64,000 nucleotides of DNA, taken from assembly GCF_009938165.1 (NCBI RefSeq), contig NZ_AP019649.1:1860001-1924000 (forward strand). The letters are read 5' to 3'. Shown here piece by piece: positions 8,962 to 18,153 of the stretch (within the stretch, counting starts at the first letter, position 1; every line of letters starts with the position of its first letter). Origin of the DNA: Vibrio taketomensis (GTDB lineage: Bacteria; Pseudomonadota; Gammaproteobacteria; Enterobacterales; Vibrionaceae). The notes beneath the pieces are model-generated. The model did no database searches. It was not told where the DNA came from and saw nothing but the letters and a program-made list of their open reading frames with translations. A program made the translations under genes and the position numbers.

Positions 8962-9816
8962 TCAGTTGCAAAACTGCTGCTGTAATAGCTCAGCTTGATG
9001 GAGATAATATTCATCTCCCCACAATTGGTAAGCGAGCAAATACCATAACATTGCCATCATATTGGCACGGGGACGCCACGCTTTTATGCCTTCAAACCAA
9101 TCATCAATGCCTTCGATATTGCGCAATTGACAGTATTGCTGAATAGCCTCAATCTCATTCACACCTGAAACATCGATACTCAACGTCAAATCCAGTCGAG
9201 GGTCGCCAATCGTTGCGTATTCCCAATCAATAATTTTGACACCTTGTTCTGACTGAACCATGTTATAGCCCGCCATATCAAAATGACATAGAGTTGCAGG
9301 CACTTCTGCCAAACTTGGCGCTTTTCGCCAATCATGATATAGGGTTGCAAATGCGTCGGTTTTCAGTTCCGGTTTAATTTGCATCCAATAGTGGTCAACA
9401 CGCGCGGTAAAATTAAAAGGTGCAACCGGTATACGAGTGGTAGGTAAGCTATGTACGCTCACTAGAGCATGCAGCAGTTGCTCAAAGCTGAGGTGTTCGA
9501 CCAAAGACTCCCCTTCTAACCAATCAACCAACAAGCCTCTGTCATTGATTAAAATAGGTTTTGGGCTGAGCCCATGCTCAAAAATCGCCGAAAGAATCTG
9601 GTATTCCTGAACGCGGGAAATTGAGAAGGCTTGAGTAATCGCTGTAATCGGCCGCCATACATACGCATTGCCATTGTGTTCAACGATTTTCCAACAACGG
9701 TTGGTTAAGCCTCCAGTTAAAGTTTGAGCGTAGTCGGGACGAACAGCGAAGAAATGTTGTAAAGAGTCTAATGAACTGTCTAATTGACATGCCTCACGCC
9801 AAGACATACGCGCCAT
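8962..9816 (-). CDS. thiK: ThiK-like aminoglycoside/choline-kinase-fold phosphotransferase
   Basis: A protein of about 284 residues with the small-molecule kinase fold. The catalytic Brenner-type motif CHFDMAGYNMV (H-x-D-x4-N) and the metal-binding IDWEYATIGDPRLDL are both intact. In E. coli the gene at this position (thiK/ycfN) phosphorylates thiamine, so thiamine kinase is the likely role; choline or another alcohol cannot be excluded. The longest frame begins at a TTG at 9831. I chose the ATG at 9816 because AAGGAG lies 6 bp before it. It follows lpoB by about 31 bp and is likely in the same operon. Confidence 0.8.
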   Translation of the reverse strand: MARMSWREACQLDSSLDSLQHFFAVRPDYAQTLTGGLTNRCWKIVEHNGNAYVWRPITAITQAFSISRVQEYQILSAIFEHGLSPKPILINDRGLLVDWLEGESLVEHLSFEQLLHALVSVHSLPTTRIPVAPFNFTARVDHYWMQIKPELKTDAFATLYHDWRKAPSLAEVPATLCHFDMAGYNMVQSEQGVKIIDWEYATIGDPRLDLTLSIDVSGVNEIEAIQQYCQLRNIEGIDDWFEGIKAWRPRANMMAMLWYLLAYQLWGDEYYLHQAELLQQQFCN

Positions 9817-9847
9817 ACAACACTCCTTCAATGTTCATGTCTATCGA

Positions 9848-10438
9848 TTATAAACCAAGGAAACTTTTTGACTCTTGCTTACGAATCTCAGTTTCATCTG
9901 CCCATTCAATTAATCCAGTTTCTAGATCCATTAGGCGCATAGTCATTTTGTAGTAAACGTCTTTATCGCTACCTGCGGTTTTCGCGATACTCGACAAGTT
10001 ACCGTATAACATGTATTGCGCACCAACCATTTTACCAAACTGAATGGCGTTGCTTTGATTCACTAATTCATCGTTGTTTTGGAAGTTCAACTGGTCACGT
10101 ACTGCTTCTACACGGCCCATATCTACAAAACGGAATTTACCTGAATTTAGCATCTTAGTACTGATGGTATCGGTAATGGATTCGGTATCAATATGCTCAC
10201 TGGTTTTGTTTTTGATTCGCTCAACAAACACAATTGGACGTGAGTCGCGAGTAATTGCAGCGACAGAGCCAGATGTCAGCATGCTATCGACCATCTCACC
10301 CGCAATGGTTTGTAGATCGGTAGAACCAAAATCAATGGTTGTGGTCTCTACCGCTTGCGCATCACCATAGCTGACCTGATTTGAACAGCCACCTAAAACA
10401 ACAGCTAAGCCAAGAAGTGCTATTACACCTTTATTCAT
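9848..10438 (-). CDS. lpoB: LpoB, lipoprotein activator of PBP1B
   Basis: A 196-residue outer-membrane lipoprotein with signal peptide and lipobox LGGC (Cys18), then the conserved LpoB core (TIDFGSTDLQTIAGEMVDSML, DTESITDTISTKMLNSGKFRFVD, GAQYMLYGNLSSIAK). LpoB stimulates the peptidoglycan synthase PBP1B from the outer membrane. The protein is shorter than the E. coli one because the proline-rich spacer after the lipid anchor is small. The gene sits in the ycfL-lpoB-thiK order known from Enterobacteria. Confidence 0.93.
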   Translation of the reverse strand: MNKGVIALLGLAVVLGGCSNQVSYGDAQAVETTTIDFGSTDLQTIAGEMVDSMLTSGSVAAITRDSRPIVFVERIKNKTSEHIDTESITDTISTKMLNSGKFRFVDMGRVEAVRDQLNFQNNDELVNQSNAIQFGKMVGAQYMLYGNLSSIAKTAGSDKDVYYKMTMRLMDLETGLIEWADETEIRKQESKSFLGL

Positions 10439-10500
10439 TCTACATTCCTTAACATTTATTCTCTAAGACATGGATAACCAAGTATTGGTTCCCAATACGG

Positions 10501-10890
10501 TTACTCGTCGTTGTTTTTGCGAATTTGTACACGAAACTGGGTTGCAGCAGGATTGACTGCTACGCCGGATATTTGCAATGTTTCTTCACCTCGAATGATC
10601 AACCGACGCCAGTTACCTGGCTTGCTGACTTCCAAACCTTGGTCGTCATACCAATAAAAGCGATATAACAAATCTTGGTCAGAGCTAATGTTGCTTGATA
10701 AGCTCACTATTCCCTGCACGTGATCGTCGACCATGCGCGTAGTAATGTCATTGATCGTTAAACTGCGTGACATCGAGTCATTTGCAAACAGTACGGTTTG
10801 CGCGTTGCCATCAATACTTAATCCAGAAGTGTTGGTTGCACATCCTGCTATCGCAAACATTGATAGGATTACTAAAACGAATTTCTTCAT
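10501..10890 (-). CDS. ycfL: YcfL-family lipoprotein (DUF1425)
   Basis: A 129-residue small lipoprotein. The signal peptide MKKFVLVILSMFAIAGC ends in lipobox IAGC (Cys17), followed by a single beta-rich DUF1425 domain (VQGIVSLSSNISSDQDLLYRFYWYDDQGLEV). The function is unknown, but it is always next to lpoB. Its ATG overlaps the stop of the upstream COG3014 gene by one base (TAATG), so the two are translationally coupled. Confidence 0.88.
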   Translation of the reverse strand: MKKFVLVILSMFAIAGCATNTSGLSIDGNAQTVLFANDSMSRSLTINDITTRMVDDHVQGIVSLSSNISSDQDLLYRFYWYDDQGLEVSKPGNWRRLIIRGEETLQISGVAVNPAATQFRVQIRKNNDE

Positions 10891-12278
10891 TACAATCTTC
10901 CTAGTTGTTTATGCCACATCGTGGCATTGGTTCCTTGACGTGATAACCATACCAGTACTGTGTTCCCAGCAGAAACTGTAAATTGGTATGATTGACCGCC
11001 AACATTCAAACGCTGTTCACCAGCATCCACCTCAACAGTATTGCTATAAACTGCGGCTGGTAGTGTCTGCCAACTTCGGGTATCAGGTTGCTCTGTTAGT
11101 GTGTTCCATACATTAAACAGCAAGTTACCCACATCATCCTTACTTGCTGTCTCACGACGAATTTGATCTTTCGCCACCACACGTAATGCTTGGCGAATAA
11201 CCATATTTGGCATGCGCTCAGATAGGTTTTGCTCAGCCATTGTATTCACATTGGTTAGCATTTCTGCCGCAATACCCTGCCCATTCAAACGAATTGGCAC
11301 ATACGAAGCTAGACGAGTCGATGGATAATAGGGCAAAGCTAAAGAATACAATGCGCCGTTGCCTCGACTGTCATACAAAGGTAAAGAAAGCTTCCAACCC
11401 TGCATGGCCTCCACGACATCTTGTTCTTGAAGAATAACGCGCGCTTTATTGGCTGAAAGTGGACGCCATTTGCCATAACGACTTTCTAAAAGGCGAAGAT
11501 CTTCGCTCATGCCCAGTCTTTTCGCGACTCGCATGGCACTATCAATCAAGCTGCGATTGTCGGGCATCACTGCAAGGGCTCGGCGATAGTCCACGTACGC
11601 ATCATTAAGCGAGTTATCTGCCTCATATAACAACGCGGAAAGGTACATCAAGTAAGCGTTTTGTACCGCTTGTAGCTTCTTACCTGCATCCGGATATTTG
11701 GACAATATACTGCCAATATTAGGCGTTAAGCCTTGCGCTTTCATCTCCGATTGAGCTGCTTCTAGCTCTTTCTCGCGTTCAGCTCTTGCTCGCTCTTGCA
11801 CTTGATTCGCTCGGCGAATCTCCACGAGCGCATCATCAAGCTTGTTTTGTTGAACATAGTTGAGACTTAAGTATAGATGGAGAAACCCTAACTCATAATC
11901 GGCAGGTTGGTAGAGATTCAGGTTATCATTGACTGCTAATGCCCCTATGCTCGTGGCACTATCAGAGATTGAAATCGTGGCTTTATCTTGCTCACGCTTA
12001 ATTGCAGCGTCGCTAGCCTCAAACGCAACAAAGCTCTGCTGGTTATCTTGATTAAGTAGGTATACTCGGCCTTTCTCGAAGTTATCGAGAATATCGCCAG
12101 CGATTTCATCGGGTAGAGCTTCCTCTGCTGCTCGATAATCACCACTTTTTAGTGCCTGATAAACCACTTGGTTTTGAGCACTATAGTGACTAAACAAGTT
12201 GCCAGCAGAAAAATTAGCGCATGCAGCAAGTAGCAACGAAATCGCGGTACAGGAAATGAGTCGAATAGTTATCTTCAA
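10890..12278 (-). CDS. COG3014-family lipoprotein
   Basis: A lipoprotein of about 462 residues. The lipobox LLAAC is followed by a TPR-like helical N-terminal half (YQALKSGDYRAAEEALP, repeated alpha segments, a coiled-coil at about 165-190 rich in RAREKELEAA). The C-terminal half is beta-rich and ends QRLNVGGQSYQFTVSAGNTVLVWLSRQG. The family is found beside ycfL/lpoB in Vibrio; its role is unknown and envelope-related by context. The longest frame starts with TTG at 12290. I prefer the TTG at 12278, which lies 6 bp after TTGGAG; either start is non-ATG. Confidence 0.78.
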   Translation of the reverse strand: MKITIRLISCTAISLLLAACANFSAGNLFSHYSAQNQVVYQALKSGDYRAAEEALPDEIAGDILDNFEKGRVYLLNQDNQQSFVAFEASDAAIKREQDKATISISDSATSIGALAVNDNLNLYQPADYELGFLHLYLSLNYVQQNKLDDALVEIRRANQVQERARAEREKELEAAQSEMKAQGLTPNIGSILSKYPDAGKKLQAVQNAYLMYLSALLYEADNSLNDAYVDYRRALAVMPDNRSLIDSAMRVAKRLGMSEDLRLLESRYGKWRPLSANKARVILQEQDVVEAMQGWKLSLPLYDSRGNGALYSLALPYYPSTRLASYVPIRLNGQGIAAEMLTNVNTMAEQNLSERMPNMVIRQALRVVAKDQIRRETASKDDVGNLLFNVWNTLTEQPDTRSWQTLPAAVYSNTVEVDAGEQRLNVGGQSYQFTVSAGNTVLVWLSRQGTNATMWHKQLGRL

Positions 12279-12338
12279 TTCGTACTCCAACAGTTTGAGA
12301 ATTTAAGAAACACAACCTAAATGGTAGTGTTTTTAGTA

Positions 12339-12422
12339 TATACCCAAGTGACTTCTAGAGGCAGAAATCAAGGCTAATGCTCTCGCCAAATGCGTTAATT
12401 GCTTTCAGCTTGCTTGGGTATA
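12339..12422. repeat. 84-bp element with 10-bp terminal inverted repeats
   Basis: TATACCCAAG (12339-12348) and its exact complement CTTGGGTATA (12413-12422) bound an 84-bp non-coding stretch between the COG3014 lipoprotein gene and hinT. The layout resembles the short palindromic/MITE-like repeats common in Vibrio intergenic regions. No second copy was noticed in this window, and no target duplication is evident. Confidence 0.45.
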
Positions 12423-12440
12423 GACCGTAAGAACTGTAAA

Positions 12441-12791
12441 TTAGTTCATTAACATTGGACCCAGTGGCGCACCACCAACCAAATGCATATGGATATGATA
12501 AACTTCTTGTCCACCGTGAGCTTTACAGTTCACGATCAGACGGTAACCGTTTTCATCAATACCCTCTTCTTTCGCTAATTTCTTAGCGACAGTAAACATG
12601 CGTCCCATCGTAAGTTCATCATCCGCTTCAACGTCATTCACGGTAGGAATCAGCTTATTCGGGATGATCAGAATATGCGTTTTGGCACGTGGGTTAATGT
12701 CACGAAAAGCAGTTACTAACTCATCTTGATAAAGCAAAGTTGTTGGAATTTCTTTGCGAATAATTTTACTGAAAATTGTTTCTTCAGCCAT
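12441..12791 (-). CDS. hinT: HinT, HIT-family purine nucleoside phosphoramidase
   Basis: A 116-residue histidine-triad protein. The catalytic HIT motif is HIHMHLVGG near residue 99, preceded by [11 protein letters not shown]. HinT hydrolyses AMP-lysine-type phosphoramidates and acts as a cytosolic dimer. It heads the minus-strand lipoprotein block, as ycfF/hinT does in E. coli, and is separated from the next gene by the 84-bp repeat. Confidence 0.96.
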   Translation of the reverse strand: MAEETIFSKIIRKEIPTTLLYQDELVTAFRDINPRAKTHILIIPNKLIPTVNDVEADDELTMGRMFTVAKKLAKEEGIDENGYRLIVNCKAHGGQEVYHIHMHLVGGAPLGPMLMN

Positions 12792-13020
12792 AAAGCACTC
12801 AATAGGGTTAAACCTTACTAACTATATGATATTGCGAGTATGAGTGATAGCTCACTAAATCACAATGAAAAACCATGAAGCACGAGATTGACGAATTCAA
12901 AAACTCCATGAAATCAATGAAATTTTGTCTTGTGCGTCATAAAACCGATGTCGAACTATCTGAACCAGCCTCAGAAATCTGATAATTTTCAATGTAAAAT
13001 GTCCCAATTAGGAGAGGCAC

Positions 13021-15012
13021 ATGAAGGGTTCAGTAATCAGACGTATGTACGCTGGTTTTGCCTTAATCATCTTAATGTTTGCTGTTTCAACGTTTATGGC
13101 TTTGCGTAGCATGGAGCAAATACACGCAAACTTTGCTAGCGTCACAAACACATCCTTACCTCTTGTGTCCTTGTCTAACCAAACGAACGTCGCTTTGCTG
13201 TCTGCTGACAAACTATTTAAAGACTTCTTAACTACGCAAAGTTTCGAACGTATGGAAAGCATTCGTTCCCAGTTTGCTACTGCGCAAGAACATTACCAGC
13301 AAACTCTAGCAAAACTAGAGGCTGCTGCTGCCAGCGATCCTCAACTAAGCGAGCGTATTGGCGAAGTAAAGCAACTTGAGAAACGCTTTTTCGCGGAAGC
13401 ATCCGATGCAATGGACAACTACCGCAATATGTTTGAGGCACAAGCTCAAGTGCAACAATCAACGCGCCAGTTCCAACGCCTGCATGCTGAGCTTAGTAAT
13501 GGCATGAAAGAATTTGTTGAAAGCCAAGATAACATGGCGGTCAAAATCATGTCTAAGAGCTACTTCGTCAAGCTAAGAGACGCTGAGGTTATTACCTCAG
13601 ACGCGCTTGCGAGTAGTGACACGGATATGGTTGCTAAAGCTGTCGCTGGCAACAAAAAAGCGGTAACTCACCTTAACTATGCATACCGTGCTCTAACGAC
13701 CCAATTACCAGAGCTTAAAGAAAAGTTTGATGCGCCGGTGAATCAATTTTCTATTGATATCGGCCAAAAAGGCGGGGTGTTAGATCAACACAACAGCTAT
13801 TTACTTGCTCGCCAAGCACTGTACGAAAATATCGCTAACCTAGCGAAAGAAGTCGACACCTCAATGACGCTTTTGAATTCCTTTAGTGAGAATGCACAAG
13901 GCGACCTTAACCAATCTCTCGTTGAAGCTGGTGAAGTGTATGACTTCGGTTTAATTCGTGCCATTTTCCTATGCTTGGTGGTTGTGGTATTTGCTGCAGT
14001 GATTGGTTACCACATCGCGCATAGCGTTCGTAACCCACTTAAGAGCATTTTAGCGACACTAGAATCACTCAGTGGCGGCGATATGACTCAACGTATCGAC
14101 ATTCGCTATAACAACGAATTCAGTAGCGTGAGCGGTCACATTAATACCCTAGCCGATAGCTTGCACAACATCCTTGTACAGCTTAACAAGGCCTCTGATA
14201 ACCTCACTCGCACCGCTAACAATAACCAGCAAACATTGAGTGAAGCACAGCAACAACTTAACCACCAGCGTGAACAAACTGCGAGTGTGGCAACCGCAAT
14301 GAATGAGATGAGCCACTCGGTCGAAGAAGTAGCACGCAGTGCTGAAAGCTCATTGCATATGGTCGAGCAAGTTGAAATTGCCTCAGAGCAAGGTCGTCAG
14401 ATCATGAGCTCTAATATTTCAACCATCAATCAACTGGAAGCTCGCTTAACCGAGTCTGTAAACGCGGTTAAAGAGCTGCAAAATATGAGCAGTAAAATCG
14501 GTTCTATTTTGGATGTCATCCGTAATATCGCCGAACAAACTAACCTGCTAGCGCTTAACGCAGCGATCGAAGCGGCGCGAGCGGGCGAACAAGGCCGAGG
14601 TTTTGCCGTTGTTGCTGATGAAGTGCGCGTGCTTGCACAACGTACTACGGAGTCAACCACTGAGATTGAGACTATGATCAGCGCCCTGCAAAGCAGTTCA
14701 TCCTCCGCTAACCATGTCATTCAAAGTTGTATGGAAGATATGACTCAATCTGTTGACCAAGCATCTAACGCGAATAGTGCCATGGAAGAGATTCAGTCGC
14801 TTATCTTAGAAATCAGCCAAATGAGTGGCCATATTTCAAGCGCGGCAGATGAACAAAACAGTACTGCGGCAGCGATTGCTGCGAGTGTGGAAGAGATTAA
14901 CCAGATCGCTGACAGTAGCTATCAAGCCATGTCTGAAATTGCGAACACGAGTGAAAACCTCACCCATCTCGCAAGCCAGCAAGGCGAGCTGGTACATCGA
15001 TTCAGAGTCTAA
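13021..15012 (+). CDS. Methyl-accepting chemotaxis protein
   Basis: A 663-residue transmembrane chemoreceptor. TM1 is at about 10-31, followed by an all-helical periplasmic sensor of about 275 residues (long enough for a double four-helix module, possibly HBM type). TM2 is at about 312-334, HAMP at about 335-390, and then a coiled-coil signalling domain whose tip reads [32 protein letters not shown], written here as two parts: [20 protein letters not shown] then [12 protein letters not shown]. No C-terminal CheR-tethering pentapeptide is present (it ends LVHRFRV). The ligand cannot be predicted. It starts just after AGGAGAGG and ends at its own terminator. Confidence 0.95.
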   Translation: MKGSVIRRMYAGFALIILMFAVSTFMALRSMEQIHANFASVTNTSLPLVSLSNQTNVALLSADKLFKDFLTTQSFERMESIRSQFATAQEHYQQTLAKLEAAAASDPQLSERIGEVKQLEKRFFAEASDAMDNYRNMFEAQAQVQQSTRQFQRLHAELSNGMKEFVESQDNMAVKIMSKSYFVKLRDAEVITSDALASSDTDMVAKAVAGNKKAVTHLNYAYRALTTQLPELKEKFDAPVNQFSIDIGQKGGVLDQHNSYLLARQALYENIANLAKEVDTSMTLLNSFSENAQGDLNQSLVEAGEVYDFGLIRAIFLCLVVVVFAAVIGYHIAHSVRNPLKSILATLESLSGGDMTQRIDIRYNNEFSSVSGHINTLADSLHNILVQLNKASDNLTRTANNNQQTLSEAQQQLNHQREQTASVATAMNEMSHSVEEVARSAESSLHMVEQVEIASEQGRQIMSSNISTINQLEARLTESVNAVKELQNMSSKIGSILDVIRNIAEQTNLLALNAAIEAARAGEQGRGFAVVADEVRVLAQRTTESTTEIETMISALQSSSSSANHVIQSCMEDMTQSVDQASNANSAMEEIQSLILEISQMSGHISSAADEQNSTAAAIAASVEEINQIADSSYQAMSEIANTSENLTHLASQQGELVHRFRV

Positions 15013-15044
15013 TCATTGACCAATTTCGGTTAAATTATTGTACG

Positions 15045-15079
15045 AGGGCGATTAAATTCATTAATCGCCCTTGTTTTTT
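15045..15079 (+). terminator. Terminator after the chemoreceptor gene
   Basis: The hairpin GGGCGATTAA-ATTCA-TTAATCGCCC is followed by TTGTTTTTT, 33 bp after the stop. Confidence 0.9.
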
Positions 15080-15166
15080 ATGACATAGAACATTATATCG
15101 GTACTAAGGCTTGCTCATTGATTAACCTTAGTACTCCATTTCGCAAGCCAAACATGAGGAACAACT

Positions 15167-16336
15167 ATGGCAATTCATGTTGGCATAATCGACCAAGACC
15201 CTATTCGCTTGGTCACACCATTACTTGATAAACGCTCAACGGGTCACCACATCGTTTTTATTGGTATCGAGACCCAAAAAGAGATGTACAACCGACTGAG
15301 CGCCGTGTTGTCCAAACGTCAAATTACGTCTGAGTTTTTTGAAATTCCAAATGTTGCTAATACCTCCCGTATTCGTCAGGCCGTTATGCAACTTGCCGAG
15401 CAATTAAAAGGCCGTAATGAAGCGATTAAACTCAATGCGAGTTGCGGCCTAAGACACCGCCTACTACCTGTTTACGAGGTATTTCGTACCTATCATTGGC
15501 CAATCTTCGTGGTTGAACCAAACAGCGACCGTCTCTGCTGGCTCTATCCTGAGGGTCGTGAAGATACTCAAGTTGAAGACCGCATTACCATTGATGACTA
15601 TCTCACCGTATTTGGTGCCCGTGGCGAATTCGCGGAAACCAATATTTCCCCTCAGCTAGACCAAAAATTGTATGAGCTTGGTGAACGCTGGGCTAGCAAT
15701 GCACTTGAATTAGGCCCTGGCCTTGCCACGCTTAACTATCTCGCGACCACATGTCGTAAAGAGCAACGCCTAGATGTCGAACTCTCTGATAAACAACAAG
15801 GTTATCGTGAGCTCAACATGTTACTGAGCGACTTAGTGGAAACGGAAATCGCAACCTATGAAGATGGCGTTCTCACTTTCGCTAGTGAAGAAGCACGCCG
15901 TTTCTCAAATGGGGAATGGCTTGAGACCCTAGTTCACAGCACCGTACGTCAAATTCAGCAAGACATGCCAACCATCCAAGATCACTCATTGAATGTTCAG
16001 GTATATCGTAACCTTGGCGAACGTGAAGTGCGTAACGAACTTGATGTCGCTTCAGTGGTTAATAACAAGTTACACATCATTGAATGTAAAACCAAAGGCA
16101 TGCGTGATGACGGTGACGATACGCTCTACAAACTAGAATCACTGCGTGATCTGCTTGGCGGCCTGCAAGCACGTGCGATGCTCGTCAGCTTCCGTCCACT
16201 GCGTTACAACGATATCACGCGCGCTGAAGACCTTGGCTTAGCATTGATTGGTCCTGATGAGCTAAAAGATCTTAAAACTCACCTTGCCCAGTGGTTTGCA
16301 GAAGCTGGCGGTTCAGAAGACTGCTCTGACTGCTAA
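15167..16336 (+). CDS. DUF1887 CARF-domain PD-(D/E)XK nuclease (Card1/VC1899-like)
   Basis: A 389-residue protein of the DUF1887 family, whose V. cholerae member VC1899 has a solved structure and whose member Card1 is a cyclic-tetra-adenylate-activated nuclease of type III CRISPR systems. The N-terminal Rossmann-like CARF domain (about 1-150) has the ligand-loop region IKLNASCGLRHRLLPVYEVF; this differs from the NxTGGTK seen in many family members. A winged-helix linker is at about 170-260. The C-terminal nuclease carries ELD (D293) and IIECKTK (E306, K308), a complete PD-(D/E)XK site. It stands alone with its own terminator, and no cas10, cas6 or repeat array is present in the window. Nuclease function is probable; the activator is unknown. 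Confidence 0.85.
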   Translation: MAIHVGIIDQDPIRLVTPLLDKRSTGHHIVFIGIETQKEMYNRLSAVLSKRQITSEFFEIPNVANTSRIRQAVMQLAEQLKGRNEAIKLNASCGLRHRLLPVYEVFRTYHWPIFVVEPNSDRLCWLYPEGREDTQVEDRITIDDYLTVFGARGEFAETNISPQLDQKLYELGERWASNALELGPGLATLNYLATTCRKEQRLDVELSDKQQGYRELNMLLSDLVETEIATYEDGVLTFASEEARRFSNGEWLETLVHSTVRQIQQDMPTIQDHSLNVQVYRNLGEREVRNELDVASVVNNKLHIIECKTKGMRDDGDDTLYKLESLRDLLGGLQARAMLVSFRPLRYNDITRAEDLGLALIGPDELKDLKTHLAQWFAEAGGSEDCSDC

Positions 16337-16356
16337 GTTCGCCGCTTTTTTCTCCT

Positions 16357-16381
16357 AGCCTCGCCAAGTGCGAGGCTTTTT
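16357..16381 (+). terminator. Terminator after the CARF nuclease gene
   Basis: AGCCTCGC-CAAGT-GCGAGGCT is followed by T5, 20 bp downstream of the stop. Confidence 0.9.
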
Positions 16382-16416
16382 ATTTCCATCTATCTTCAAC
16401 ATGCTCGAAGATATTA

Positions 16417-16430
16417 TTGATCTGTATCAA
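16417..16430 (+). promoter_or_regulatory. FNR/CRP-family consensus site upstream of norR
   Basis: TTGATCTGTATCAA is an exact match to the FNR consensus TTGAT-N4-ATCAA. It lies 88 bp before the chosen norR ATG and about 50 bp upstream of a TAGAAT -10-like element. It suggests anaerobic control of the NO regulator. Confidence 0.6.
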
Positions 16431-16455
16431 ACTTACATCATTCCTATACACGCGT

Positions 16456-16474
16456 TGATGTACTTTTTACATCA
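16456..16474. promoter_or_regulatory. Second palindrome in the norR promoter
   Basis: TGATGTA-CTTTT-TACATCA is a perfect 7-5-7 dyad overlapping the expected core promoter of norR. The binder is not known; a NO-responsive repressor or NorR autoregulation are possible readings. Confidence 0.4.
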
Positions 16475-16517
16475 CCTTGTTAGAATGCTCTCTTTTCGTG
16501 CTACAAGTTATTCCGCT

Positions 16518-18047
16518 ATGCCATCTCAAGTTGAACAAACACTGCTTAATATCGCCCTCAATCTTAGTGCTAACCTCACCAGTGAAGAACAATACCAACA
16601 TTTAGTCGATGGCATTAGCCAAGTTTTTCCTTGTGATGCTGCGGCATTATTTGTGCTCGATCAACAGGGATTTCTTACCCCGGTTGCAGTGAAAGGTTTA
16701 TCAAGCACGGTATTAGGTCGCCGCTTTTTTCCCAACGCACATCCTCGCTTACAGCAAATTATGCAAAGTAAGACTCCGGTACGCTTTGATGCCGACAGCG
16801 CCCTACCCGATCCATTTGATGGTGTCTTGCTTGGTAGCGAACAAAGCATTGATGTTCACGACTGTCTCGGTTGCAGTCTTTATGTAGAAGGTCAATTAGT
16901 CGGCGTGCTAACTATGGACGCATTAAGCGTTGGCGCGTTTGATAACCTTGACACGTTAATGGTCGATACTTTTGCCGCCCTAACGGCAGCGACACTGCGT
17001 AATATTGGTCAATTCAAAGCGCTCAAAGCACAAAACCGTAAACATCGCTCCGTAACCCAAACCTTGATTCAACAAGCACGTAATCAACAAGGGGAAATGG
17101 TGGGGTTTAGTCCGCAATTTGAAAAGCTAAAACGCAGCATCGCCACAGTCGCTCAATCGGATTTTGCCGTACTGATCTCCGGTGAAACCGGCACGGGCAA
17201 AGAGTTGGTCGCTCATAATTTACACGCCCAATCGTTACGTGCCGATAAACCGATGATCTATGTAAACTGCGCCGCCCTTCCTGAAGGTTTGGCAGAAAGT
17301 GAGTTGTTTGGCCATGTCAAAGGCGCGTTTACTGGCGCTAACAACCACCGCTCAGGTAAATTTGAACTGGCTGATGGCGGAACGATTTTCCTTGATGAGA
17401 TTGGCGAACTGCCGTTGATTTTACAGGCCAAACTATTACGAGTAATCCAACAAGGTGAATTACAACGCGTAGGTAGCGATCAGCACTTAACGGTCAATGT
17501 ACGAATTATTGCTGCAACCAACCGCCAGCTTGAACATGAAGTGGAACAAGGCCGTTTTCGTGCTGACCTCTATCATCGCTTAAACGTGTTCCCAATTAGC
17601 GTGCCAGCACTGCGTGAACGTGAAGGTGATATTGCTGTGTTGTCTGGCTATTTACTGGAAAAAGTGCGCAGTCAATTTAATACGCCAAATCTCCATGTTC
17701 ACCCCAAAGCGTTGCAGCTACTCGAAGATCAACCTTGGCCGGGCAACATACGCGAGCTTGAACATAGCCTTACTCGTGCAGCGCTGCATGCGATTCAACA
17801 TCAACAAACGACGATACAATTACATCACTTTGATGACTTGCAAACGCATCTTGATGTTAAAAACACATCCCACTATTTACCCTCTGAAAGCCAACCGATG
17901 CGTGCCTTGGTTGAACGCTATCAAAAAGATTTGATCGTCCACGCTTTAAACCAATCGAACAATACTTGGTCACAAGCGGCGGAGTTCCTGCAAATGGATC
18001 GCGGCAATTTGTATCGCATGGGAAAAAAACTCGGCATTAATTCATAG
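16518..18047 (+). CDS. norR: NorR, NO-responsive sigma-54 activator
   Basis: A 509-residue enhancer-binding protein (E. coli NorR has 504). An N-terminal GAF domain (about 20-175) senses NO through a mononuclear iron; it includes the conserved HDCLGCSLYVEGQLVGVLTMD. The AAA+ domain has Walker A GETGTGKE, the sigma-54 contact loop GAFTGA and Walker B GTIFLDEIGE. The C-terminal Fis-type helix-turn-helix ends NTWSQAAEFLQMDRGNLYRMGKK. An open frame extends back to 16368, but that extension covers the promoter and is not homologous, so I start at the ATG at 16518. The neighbours hcp-hcr and a sigma-54 promoter fit a local NO-detoxification unit. Confidence 0.92.
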   Translation: MPSQVEQTLLNIALNLSANLTSEEQYQHLVDGISQVFPCDAAALFVLDQQGFLTPVAVKGLSSTVLGRRFFPNAHPRLQQIMQSKTPVRFDADSALPDPFDGVLLGSEQSIDVHDCLGCSLYVEGQLVGVLTMDALSVGAFDNLDTLMVDTFAALTAATLRNIGQFKALKAQNRKHRSVTQTLIQQARNQQGEMVGFSPQFEKLKRSIATVAQSDFAVLISGETGTGKELVAHNLHAQSLRADKPMIYVNCAALPEGLAESELFGHVKGAFTGANNHRSGKFELADGGTIFLDEIGELPLILQAKLLRVIQQGELQRVGSDQHLTVNVRIIAATNRQLEHEVEQGRFRADLYHRLNVFPISVPALREREGDIAVLSGYLLEKVRSQFNTPNLHVHPKALQLLEDQPWPGNIRELEHSLTRAALHAIQHQQTTIQLHHFDDLQTHLDVKNTSHYLPSESQPMRALVERYQKDLIVHALNQSNNTWSQAAEFLQMDRGNLYRMGKKLGINS

Positions 18048-18063
18048 CATCAATTCAATGTTC

Positions 18064-18103
18064 GTTGTAATAAACACATCAATAGCGTTGTGTTTATTAC
18101 AAC
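18064..18103. promoter_or_regulatory. 15-bp-arm inverted repeat upstream of hcp (possible NorR enhancer or norR terminator)
   Basis: GTTGTAATAAACACA (18064-18078) and its exact complement (18089-18103) flank a 10-bp loop. Each arm also contains the GT-N7-AC spacing described for NorR half-sites. It sits 50-90 bp upstream of the sigma-54 promoter, the right distance for an enhancer. There is no T-run, so termination is less likely. Confidence 0.45.
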
Positions 18104-18153
18104 ATTCTTGACGAGAAATTTAATAAAACTCAATTAATTCAATAAGATAAAAG

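Noticed and set aside
16368..16517. N-terminal extension of NorR
   Set aside because: Open frame only; it covers the FNR site and core promoter and has no homology to NorR.
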